A stretch of 64,000 bases of DNA. It comes from DATFNI01 sp963712305 (GTDB taxonomy: Bacteria > Bacteroidota > Rhodothermia > Balneolales > DATFMH01). Shown here piece by piece: positions 8,462 to 15,794 of this stretch (positions are counted from its first letter, which is position 1; every line of letters begins with the position of its first letter). The stretch spans positions 1 to 64,000 of the forward strand of contig CAVQHI010000001.1 in assembly GCA_963712305.1 (NCBI GenBank), read 5' to 3'. The notes beneath the pieces are model-generated. The model saw nothing but the letters and a program-made list of their open reading frames with translations. It was not told where the DNA came from and made no database searches. The translations under genes were made by a program, and so were the position numbers.

Positions 8462-10243
8462 TTAGCCATCTTCTAGGGTTATAGCGGCGACTTCATCAAT
8501 CGTCGTAATCCCTTCTTTTATCCGCTCCCGACCGGATGTACGTAATGACAGCATATTATTATGTTTTATCGCCAAGCGACGTATATGCTCTTCATCGATG
8601 TTACTACCGGCCTTCATTATTGCTTCACGGATTTCTTTAGAGAAATAGAGAGCTTCCATGATTGCTATGCGCCCCTTATATCCACCATGGCAATGATCAC
8701 AACCAACCGCTTCATAAAACGTCGTTTCCTCAATTTCCTGTTCTGAAAAACCAAGGCTTTTCAATGCCTCGGCTGGCGGGTCTATGGGCCGCTTACATTT
8801 ATCACAGAGCTTCCTGACCAATCGTTGAGCCATTACCAGGTTAATTGCATTGGCGATCAGGAATGGTTCAATTCCCATACTATACAAACGGGAAATGGCA
8901 CTTGGCGCATCATTGGTGTGAAGTGTCGAAAATGTTAGGTGCCCTGTGTTTGCAAGCTTAATGGCAATCTCTGCTGTCTTTAAGTCGCGAATCTCACCGA
9001 CCAGAACGATATCGGGGTCATGTCGCAAAATACCGCGCATTGACTGATCAAAGGTCATATGCTGACCAATTTTTAGCTGCCTTGCACCCTTAATCAAGTA
9101 TTCTACTGGCTCTTCAACTGTCAGCACATTTCGAGAGGGATCAATTACGGAATATAAGGCTGCAATAAGTGTTGTCGATTTACCGCTGCCGGTTGGTCCG
9201 GTTATAATGACAATACCTGATGGTTTTGTGATTGCTCTGACAAAATCCTGATATGCATTTTTTTGAAGTCCGAGCTTATTCAGATCCGTGATCACCTTTC
9301 GGTCGTCAAGTACCCGAATGACCGTGGACTCAAATTTGCGATCAAACTCTTCGGCTACGAGTGGCATAATTGAGACACGATATCGAATACTGATTCCATC
9401 GATTTTGCGCTGAATAAACCCATCCTGCGTGGTATCTCTTTCAAATCGGTCGACATTTCTCGTTTTATCTTTTACTACCGATGAAATAGCCTCCGGCTTG
9501 ACATTATCCTGTCGATGCCAGAGTTGGAGTTTACCGTCGATACGGAACATGATGTCGGTACGGCGTGGGCCAGCCGGCAGGATGTGAATATCACTTGCAC
9601 TTTTTCGAACAGCTTCCATTAGCATACCCTCGATCAAAGAATTGAGCATGCTCTGGTTTATCTCGGCATCAAGCTCTGTTTCGCTTAGGGTCTCTTCTTC
9701 CTCATCAAGAATATCTGTTTGCTCAAATTCAATTTCATCGAGAAGATCCAGGTACTCGTTTTTCTGTTCGAAAACACGGTGATTAATCTCCTGGATGAGC
9801 TCCAGACGGCAATAGGCTATTTCAAAATGTTTGTAGGGAAGTTGCGATGCCAATTCAGGCAAACTGGGCTCGGTCGGATCTGAGGCCGCTATGACCAAGG
9901 TGTTGTTTTGTGACAAATACGGGATTGCTTTTATCTCGCGAAGCTCGGCAACTATTTCTTTGGGGAGCTTGTCGGTGAGCCGTTTTACACGTTCAATAAT
10001 CTGATCAGGCAAAGGAACCTTATCAAACGTGATTTCTGGAAAAGCAAATACATCCGCAATGGCTTTCATTACCTCATGGCGATCAAGGTTCAGTTCTGCA
10101 TGAAGTATCTGCCCCAGACGACGCGGCGAACGATCCGCATCCTTATCCTGGATCTTCAGCGCATGCATCAATTGATCCCTGGTAACCACCCCTCTTTCAA
10201 GCAGTGTATCTCCAATATGCCGTCTGGTATCAACTTTAGCCAT
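8462..10243 (-). CDS. pilB: PilB/GspE-family pilus assembly ATPase
   Basis: A 593-residue ATPase that drives pilus extension. The N-terminus (1-~155) is an MshEN-type domain (IGDTLLERGVVTRDQLMHAL). A Glu/Asp-rich linker (~165-195) follows, then the core: Walker A GPTGSGKST (349-357), Asp box TVEEPVEY, Walker B DIVLVGEIRD (411-420) and His box FSTLHTND. Two Cys pairs, C480/C483 and C515/C518, form the zinc-binding CM domain typical of PilB and absent from PilT. All catalytic motifs look intact. It lies 16 bases downstream of pilC. Confidence 0.93.
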   Translation of the reverse strand: MAKVDTRRHIGDTLLERGVVTRDQLMHALKIQDKDADRSPRRLGQILHAELNLDRHEVMKAIADVFAFPEITFDKVPLPDQIIERVKRLTDKLPKEIVAELREIKAIPYLSQNNTLVIAASDPTEPSLPELASQLPYKHFEIAYCRLELIQEINHRVFEQKNEYLDLLDEIEFEQTDILDEEEETLSETELDAEINQSMLNSLIEGMLMEAVRKSASDIHILPAGPRRTDIMFRIDGKLQLWHRQDNVKPEAISSVVKDKTRNVDRFERDTTQDGFIQRKIDGISIRYRVSIMPLVAEEFDRKFESTVIRVLDDRKVITDLNKLGLQKNAYQDFVRAITKPSGIVIITGPTGSGKSTTLIAALYSVIDPSRNVLTVEEPVEYLIKGARQLKIGQHMTFDQSMRGILRHDPDIVLVGEIRDLKTAEIAIKLANTGHLTFSTLHTNDAPSAISRLYSMGIEPFLIANAINLVMAQRLVRKLCDKCKRPIDPPAEALKSLGFSEQEIEETTFYEAVGCDHCHGGYKGRIAIMEALYFSKEIREAIMKAGSNIDEEHIRRLAIKHNNMLSLRTSGRERIKEGITTIDEVAAITLEDG

Positions 10244-10259
10244 TGTCGTTGACTACGCC

Positions 10260-11600
10260 TTATTGATTTGTGAAATGGGGTTGCACAATAGCAATTTCAG
10301 ACGATACAATCGTTATAGCGATTAATGCAATCATTATAAAAATGTTTATCCCAAGGTTTATAAACTCGACCGTCGTCTCCATTTTGTAGGTTGTCTGTAT
10401 CTCATAATATTCTGCAAGTTGTTTTGCATTATTCCTCAGAGCTCCAGATTCAGCACCTAGCCTGAAACGGCTAAGCGCGGTTTGCGTAAATACTCCCGAA
10501 TGTTCGAGCGCCTCAACCAAACCGGTTCCATCTTGCAACATCTCTTTTATTGTAATTTCTTTGATCTGTTTCTCCATATATCTGTTTCTGCATGCCTCTG
10601 AAGCGACACGAATCACATCTATGTTCTCACCGGAACCACTGTAAAGTGTATAAAAGACTCGAGAAAAGATTTCTATGCTTGTTTTATGCATAAGATCTCC
10701 AATAACGGGCAACTTAATAATGTTACGATCTAGCCAGAGTTTACCTTTCTGAGTACGCACATAGAATACAAATGCAATGATTGGGATGACGAAGCTGGCT
10801 GTAATGATTATCCAGTTTGCCTGAAGCCAGTGACTGAATTCGAGTGTAGCGGCCGTCATCGGTGGAACCGTTATGTTCATTTTCACAAACTGCTCTGCCG
10901 TTTTTGGAAAGATATATCCTACATAGAAAAGGATGACCCCTATTACAGCTACAACAGTTATAGCAGGCATCATCAGTGCTTTCTTAAGATTCTTTTTAAA
11001 TGCGGCATCACGTTCAAGGAATTTGGCAGCACTCTCAAATACCAAAGCCATATTACCGCTGGTAGAGGCAACACTTAACATGTACGCAGCAAATTTACCA
11101 AATACAGACTCGTGTTTACTATAAACCTCAAAACCTTCCTTACCTTCCTTCAGATCTTTTTGTATCTGTCTTATAGTCTCTTTTAATTTTTTATTCGCAG
11201 TATCTTCGTAGAGGAGGGTTAAGATCTCGTCATATGACAATTTCTGCTTTAAAAGATCAGCAGAAAGCCGGATAAAAGTTACAATTTCTGTATAGGGTAC
11301 GCCACCGGTAAAGTTAAAGAGCGGTTTTTGAATACCGACAACTTTATAACCTAATTTTTGAAGGGCTCTCTCAACATCTTCTTTATTATAGGCTTCTTGT
11401 TCACCTGCTATAATACTCTTACCATCTTTCTTGACTTTATACGTATAGCGTTGTTTCTCTTCAAGGGTTTTTATCTGAAGATTACGGAGTTCTGTCAGTT
11501 TTTGGAGCTTTTTCTTAGCTGTTTTTTTATTGACAGCTTCGAACTCTCCCTGGGCCATCTTGCCCTGTGATGTGAATCCCTTGAATCGATATTGTGGCAT
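10260..11600 (-). CDS. pilC: PilC/GspF-family inner-membrane platform protein
   Basis: A 446-residue polytopic protein of the T2SF/PilC family, the inner-membrane platform coupling PilB and PilT to pilin insertion. Two T2SSF domains are recognisable: ~100-225 (FIRLSADLLKQKLSYDEIL, AAYMLSVASTSGNM) and ~305-430 (EIFSRVFYTLYSGSGENID, RLGAESGALRNNAKQLAEYYE). Membrane helices lie at ~208-230, ~263-282 and ~420-440. The N-terminal module appears twice: residues ~3-46 (YRFKGFTSQGKMAQGEFEA) and ~51-92 (YTYKVKKDGKSIIAGEQEA) share the pattern Y.+...G+...GE.EA.nk. It lies between the major pilin-like gene and pilB. Confidence 0.9.
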   Translation of the reverse strand: MPQYRFKGFTSQGKMAQGEFEAVNKKTAKKKLQKLTELRNLQIKTLEEKQRYTYKVKKDGKSIIAGEQEAYNKEDVERALQKLGYKVVGIQKPLFNFTGGVPYTEIVTFIRLSADLLKQKLSYDEILTLLYEDTANKKLKETIRQIQKDLKEGKEGFEVYSKHESVFGKFAAYMLSVASTSGNMALVFESAAKFLERDAAFKKNLKKALMMPAITVVAVIGVILFYVGYIFPKTAEQFVKMNITVPPMTAATLEFSHWLQANWIIITASFVIPIIAFVFYVRTQKGKLWLDRNIIKLPVIGDLMHKTSIEIFSRVFYTLYSGSGENIDVIRVASEACRNRYMEKQIKEITIKEMLQDGTGLVEALEHSGVFTQTALSRFRLGAESGALRNNAKQLAEYYEIQTTYKMETTVEFINLGINIFIMIALIAITIVSSEIAIVQPHFTNQ

Positions 11601-11701
11601 AACGCTTATTGTATAAGTGAATGAAAATCCTTTATCAACCTAGAAATCTCTATTTTTGTGGAGAAGAACTAGTTAACATCGTGCCAGCTTACAGACATTT
11701 A

Positions 11702-11743
11702 ACGTCAACAGGCAGGGAGCTTCAAAACTCCCTGCTGTGACGT
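11702..11743 (-). other. Stem-loop between pilin gene and pilC
   Basis: GCAGGGAG (11712-11719) pairs with CTCCCTGC (11728-11735). An outer arm ACGTCA (11702-11707) pairs with TGACGT (11738-11743) across a small bulge. No T tract follows on either strand, so it is not a classical terminator. It sits in the 187-bp gap after the pilin stop codon, where stem-loops often protect abundant pilin mRNA or attenuate read-through into assembly genes. That role is inference. Confidence 0.6.
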
Positions 11744-11787
11744 CGTAACTATTACGGTAATAGATACCGTCTGTAGATATTATACTA

Positions 11788-12192
11788 TCAGTTGCTTTTG
11801 AAATTGATAACACCAGCACCAACAACTGCGGTAATTGTTGTGTCTTTAATTTGTACAGGTGTAGCATCGATTTGCAAGCTGTCGCCGCCTGCTTTAACAG
11901 AAAGCTCATATGCACCATTGGCATTGTCAACTTTGGTAGCAGTTTCCCTTTTGGAATAACCAAAACCCATGTTATCAAAGGTTATGTTGTTGAATGTTCC
12001 GCCACCACCATTCATCATGGTCGGTTTCATGTACCAACCCTGAGCCTGGGAGCCGATTGTAAGCATATCTTGACGTACTGCATCAAGGTTTGCGTTTTTT
12101 GCACTGGTACCAAATACATTGATTGCGACAACTGTAGCCACACCAACGATAATGGTTACAAGTATTACGAGTAACAACTGTTGTTGACCCAT
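11788..12192 (-). CDS. Major pilin-like protein with atypical N-terminus
   Basis: A 134-residue protein: hydrophobic helix at ~5-27 (LLLVILVTIIVGVATVVAI), a predicted alpha spine (NANLDAVRQDMLTIGSQAQ), then GWYMKPTMMNGGGG and a small beta domain. Size, single N-terminal helix, position at the head of the operon and abundance-type gene layout fit a major pilin. The start is secure: GGAGG lies 7 bases upstream of ATG. The protein begins MGQQQLL, so it lacks a basic leader, the GF cleavage site and Glu at mature position 5. If processed at all, cleavage could only follow Gly2. A 484-bp region separates it from the IS200 transposase gene. Confidence 0.72.
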   Translation of the reverse strand: MGQQQLLLVILVTIIVGVATVVAINVFGTSAKNANLDAVRQDMLTIGSQAQGWYMKPTMMNGGGGTFNNITFDNMGFGYSKRETATKVDNANGAYELSVKAGGDSLQIDATPVQIKDTTITAVVGAGVINFKSN

Positions 12193-12600
12193 AAGATACC
12201 TCCGTGTAGTTGTTTGTTGTTAGGTTATAACTTGTTTGGAGTTTATGAAGAAGTAATACTTCTATTTCTCAACGACTTCATACTATAAGAGAGTGGCGAA
12301 ATCAATTTGTTACAATAAAGAATATATATATAGATATTAACTGACTTATTTGGTTGCCTTTTATTCATTTAATGTCCTTAATAGCTGATATTTTGCCGCT
12401 ATCTCTTAATATTAGGGTTTACCCTTTTCAGGGTTCAAGAGAAATTATATTTGTGAAAATTCATGTTTGAAATTTCTTTTTGCCTCAACACTTGTATTCT
12501 TCTTTTTACGATTTATCGTCCTTCATTAGAATTCTTAAATTTTTTTAATAAATCTATTATCACAAACCGAAATTCAGAACGATATTTATTGGTCCCAGTT
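12193..12600. promoter_or_regulatory. Upstream region of the pilus operon
   Basis: AT-rich, no open reading frame of note. The first ~25 bases hold the strong SD of the pilin gene. The long, purine-poor leader beyond it probably contains the operon promoter, but no box is clear enough to name. Confidence 0.35.
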
Positions 12601-13163
12601 CAGGGTGAAAAACCCTGCACTTTAAGTGCAGAACTTTAGTATTTCGAAAAATCTATAGCCGGACTATATTGGGTCTATGGATAAGAAAATGCGAAAAGGT
12701 TCTCATACAGTAAGCCGTTTGACCTGTCATTTGGTGTGGGTAACCAAGTATCGCTACCATGTCTTGCAGGGGGATGTACAGAAGCGATGTCGAGAACTAA
12801 TCATCCAGGTATGTGAGGTGGAAGAGATCCAGATACTGAAAGGGGTGGTCAGCAAGGATCATGTGCATATCCATATAGAATATCCCCCGCGCACCGCAAT
12901 CAGTGAGCTGATGAAACGGATAAAGGGGCGCACGTCACGGATCTTACAAAAAGAATTTCCGCAGCTGGCCGAGCGGTATTGGGGTCGGCATTTTTGGGCG
13001 AGTGGTTATGGAGCGTGGAGCACAGGTAACATAACCGATGAAATGGTCCAGGAATACTTAGAACATCATAGAAGAAAGGATGGGGAAGATAACTCGGACT
13101 TTATCATGGAGTAAGAGTAGGACTTTCAGTCCGGAGCCGAATCCCTGCACTTTGAGTGCAGGG
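12601..13163 (+). mobile_element. IS200-type insertion element
   Basis: A single Y1 transposase gene is flanked by near-identical hairpins in the same orientation: CTGCACT-TTA-AGTGCAG at 12615-12631 on the left and CCCTGCACT-TTG-AGTGCAGGG at 13143-13163 on the right. Another hairpin, GGACT-TTC-AGTCC, lies just after the gene at 13120-13132. Subterminal hairpins instead of terminal inverted repeats are the mark of IS200/IS605 single-strand transposition. The exact ends and the target tetranucleotide cannot be fixed from one copy. No tnpB is present. Confidence 0.75.
12677..13114 (+). CDS. tnpA: IS200 family Y1 transposase TnpA
   Basis: A 145-residue protein, the usual length for IS200 TnpA. 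The HUH metal-binding motif is within DHVHIHIEY (H62-V-H64), the catalytic tyrosine is Y127 in MVQEYLEHH, and the family segments FWASGYG and LMKRIKGRTSRIL are in place. The gene looks intact and probably functional. It would cut and rejoin single-stranded DNA at hairpin ends. It lies on the strand opposite to the pilus operon and points away from it. Confidence 0.9.
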   Translation: MDKKMRKGSHTVSRLTCHLVWVTKYRYHVLQGDVQKRCRELIIQVCEVEEIQILKGVVSKDHVHIHIEYPPRTAISELMKRIKGRTSRILQKEFPQLAERYWGRHFWASGYGAWSTGNITDEMVQEYLEHHRRKDGEDNSDFIME

Positions 13164-13318
13164 TGGTTCAGTTAACTGCTCTTAAACATGGAAAAACGGA
13201 TTTTGGGGGTAAGGTTGTCTGAAAGTAAAATCACCATGAGTTCGACATAATGAAATCGTATTCAGTAATCTCCCCATGACATTCCAACCGTCCGTTCTAT
13301 TGATAGATCTAACATGAA

Positions 13319-13457
13319 GATGTCATCCTGACGTTGGTTTGCTTGCAAACCAACGTAGGATCTCGTTAACACGCTGTTATCTTGCGGTGAATAAGTTGCA
13401 GTGATCGTTGCTGAATTCCACGAGATCCTCCCCCGAGCATCGGTGGTAATTAGGATG
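13319..13457. repeat. Palindromic repeat element with nested inverted repeats
   Basis: A perfect inverted repeat ACGTTGGTTTGC-TT-GCAAACCAACGT spans 13331-13356. Directly after it AGGATCTCGT (13357-13366) is matched by ACGAGATCCT (13420-13429), making a second hairpin. CATCCT near 13324 is echoed by AGGATG near 13453. No coding potential. This looks like a MITE/REP-type dispersed palindromic element, but only one copy is in view. Confidence 0.55.
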
Positions 13458-13640
13458 GCAGTGCCCAGGTAAAGCGTATAATTTTCGCTCAGTTCAAATA
13501 AATGTCATTTCCGGCAAGGGTTAAGTTTCCCTTAATTGAGCGCTCGGAATCACACTGGTGGGACATTTTAATTGCTTCGAACTCTTATATCGTAGTATGC
13601 TAAAACAAGAATGGAACGCGGTTGATGCGGGTAAAAAAGA

Positions 13641-13746
13641 ACCGGTACCGTAGAGTTGTGTGAGATTCCATGTGTGTTAGCTATGAAGTAGGTTCTACTC
13701 CCGATAGGAATCGGGACACAGAGGCGGGCTGTCTACGGTAGCCGGT
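13641..13746. repeat. Second inverted-repeat element
   Basis: ACCGGTACCGTAGA (13641-13654) is matched by TCTACGGTA-g-CCGGT (13732-13746), with one extra base. Inside lies the hairpin TCCCGAT-AGGA-ATCGGGA (13699-13716). The whole can fold into one long imperfect stem. No open reading frame. The ~160 bp on to 13903 show nothing clear. Confidence 0.5.
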
Positions 13747-13903
13747 ATCGGTTGTGTGTGCATAGTTAGTATAACATGTGACATACATAAACCAAGCTCC
13801 TATGTGACAAGGCGATAATATTCAGGGCTGTAAAGGACTTACACTTGAAATACTGTTAAAATCAACGATTCATAATACCAGTAACTGTGCTGAAACGGAC
13901 TTT

Positions 13904-14659
13904 TTAGAAACGTTGCAGCAACTCTTTATAGTTACGGCTCATTGTCAGTTTTTGTCCGTCAAGGAGCGTTATCATGTAGTCACCATGAAACCAGGGCTGC
14001 AACTCTTTGATTTTCTCAATATTCACAATAATCGATCTGTGGATTCTAAAGAATTGATCAGGATCAAGCTTTTCTTCCATATTTGACATGGTTTCCCTGA
14101 TCATATGATTCTTATTTCCGCAGTGCAGTTTCAGGTAATTACCCGCTGCCTCAATCCAATCTATTTCATCGGTTTTTACAAAATATACCCGTCCATTCGC
14201 TTTGATCATGATGCGATCCAGATAGCTACTATTTTTATCAAGCGAATTGACAAGCTTAGTAAGTCGAGTATCCAGTTGATTCTGAGAGCGGCCTTTAAGT
14301 TGATTCCGGACTCTTGCGACCGCTTTTTTGAATCGCTGCTGGTCAAATGGTTTAAGTAAATAATCCAGAGCATTCACTTCAAATGCCCGTAATGCGTACT
14401 CGTCGTACGCGGTCACAAATACGATGCACGGAATGTGCTCGTAATTAATTTGTTTTAGCACTTCGAACCCATTGATTTCCGGCATCTGAATATCCAGGAA
14501 CAACAGATCCGGTGGTTCCTTTCTCAGATGATCAATAGCTTCCTGACCATTTTTACACAATTCAATCAGTTCCAAATCCTCTTCATTTGATACCAGTTTA
14601 CGAAGGCGTTCACGTGCCAGTGGCTCATCATCTACTATTACAGTTCTGATTTTACTCAT
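13904..14659 (-). CDS. LytTR-family response regulator
   Basis: A 251-residue protein. The ATG at 14659 is preferred to the TTG at 14671 because GGGA precedes it. The receiver domain (~1-120) has the acidic pair VDDEP, phosphoacceptor D56 (LLFLDIQMP), VTAYDEYA and the conserved Lys in LLKPFDQ. The C-terminal LytTR DNA-binding domain (~150-250) is marked by IEAAGNYLKLHC, FFRIHRSIIVNIEKI and the tail LTMSRNYKELLQRF. It overlaps the kinase gene by 8 bases, so the two form a LytS/LytR-type two-component system. The target genes are not evident. The TonB-domain gene upstream of the operon is a candidate by position only. Confidence 0.92.
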   Translation of the reverse strand: MSKIRTVIVDDEPLARERLRKLVSNEEDLELIELCKNGQEAIDHLRKEPPDLLFLDIQMPEINGFEVLKQINYEHIPCIVFVTAYDEYALRAFEVNALDYLLKPFDQQRFKKAVARVRNQLKGRSQNQLDTRLTKLVNSLDKNSSYLDRIMIKANGRVYFVKTDEIDWIEAAGNYLKLHCGNKNHMIRETMSNMEEKLDPDQFFRIHRSIIVNIEKIKELQPWFHGDYMITLLDGQKLTMSRNYKELLQRF

Positions 14660-15794
14660 GTAAATTCCCAACCAAAGTATCTTTTACGGATTCATTCTTT
14701 TTCCAGGGTATTCGGATTACCACTTTCAATCCACCCAAATCGGAAGGTCCCAACGAAAAACGATACCTTGCATACTGACAATCCAGCCGCTGCATAACAT
14801 ATTCAAGTCCCATTCCATGGTGAGAAGATTTATTGTTATTTTGCTTAGTGCCGTTTATACCAGGACCATCATCTTCCACAACCAGTTCTAAATCGTTTTC
14901 ACATCGTCCCGCGGAAATTCTGATTTCACCCGGTCTAATACGATTCGAAATACCATGTTTGACGGCGTTCTCAACAAGAGGTTGCAAAAGAAATGCAGGT
15001 ACCTCATGGTTAATTGTCGAAGGATCCACATCGCATACGACATTAAGACGATCCCCATACCTTCTTTTTTCGATATTGAGGTATGAATTAGTAAGTTCGA
15101 TCTCTTCCTGTAAAGTGATTGTGTTATCTGGCTGAGATTCAAAGGATTTTTTAACCAGATGTCGCAGATCTCGCAACATAATTCGCGCGCCATATGAATC
15201 ATAATCCAAAAGAGAGGATATCCCGTGCAGTGTATTAAAAAGGAAGTGCGGATGTAATTCCATCCGCAACAACGACAATTGAGCATTCAGTAACTGTGAT
15301 TTCAGATTTACTGCACGTAACTCCCGTTCACGATACTGCTCATACGTTTTTTTAAGCTCAAATCCCAGAACGATACTCAGAAAAAGGATAAAATCAATAA
15401 CGGCGTATAACTGAACACCCCTGATTACCTTTTCTTTTATATTCAGTGTGACAACTGAACTTCCAGCAATAAGGCTATAACTCATATCATCAAAAAAGAT
15501 ATGAACAGACACCAGAACAACGTAAACGGCTAAATAAAGGAGTACTCTTAACGGCCAGCGTTCCCTTCGCAGAGGTACAGTACGAACCGTGTACATAATA
15601 AGCGGAATGTACAGGAACCATATTGACCATATCAGAAATGACCGTTCCGTAACGAATGATACATTTACAGGTTCTTTTCTCATTTTAAGGAAAAAAACCA
15701 CTTCGGTTGTTGCTGAAAAAACGATGATCAACCAGCCAATCAAAATTGGCAGTATCCACCAGTACTGTCGTTTGAGGCTGTCAAAACTGATCAT
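14652..15794 (-). CDS. LytS-like sensor histidine kinase
   Basis: A 380-residue protein with four predicted membrane helices in the first ~147 residues, a short coiled coil, then a His_kinase domain with HPHFLFNTLHGIS (the phosphoacceptor is the His before FLFN, ~183). The HATPase domain has N box LVENAVKHG, G1 DDGPGI and G2 GMGLEYV. All catalytic motifs appear intact. It is translationally coupled to both neighbours (4-base overlap upstream, 8-base overlap downstream). There is no periplasmic sensor domain, so any signal would be sensed in the membrane or through the partner protein upstream. Confidence 0.92.
   Translation of the reverse strand: MISFDSLKRQYWWILPILIGWLIIVFSATTEVVFFLKMRKEPVNVSFVTERSFLIWSIWFLYIPLIMYTVRTVPLRRERWPLRVLLYLAVYVVLVSVHIFFDDMSYSLIAGSSVVTLNIKEKVIRGVQLYAVIDFILFLSIVLGFELKKTYEQYRERELRAVNLKSQLLNAQLSLLRMELHPHFLFNTLHGISSLLDYDSYGARIMLRDLRHLVKKSFESQPDNTITLQEEIELTNSYLNIEKRRYGDRLNVVCDVDPSTINHEVPAFLLQPLVENAVKHGISNRIRPGEIRISAGRCENDLELVVEDDGPGINGTKQNNNKSSHHGMGLEYVMQRLDCQYARYRFSLGPSDLGGLKVVIRIPWKKNESVKDTLVGNLHE

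Noticed and set aside
11702..11743. Stem-loop after the pilin gene as a rho-independent terminator
   Set aside because: There is no T run after the stem on the minus strand, so it is listed as an mRNA stem-loop instead.
12193..13903. CRISPR array suspected from several repeats near the IS element
   Set aside because: The repeats are palindromic and differ in sequence. There are no regularly spaced direct repeats and no cas genes in the window.
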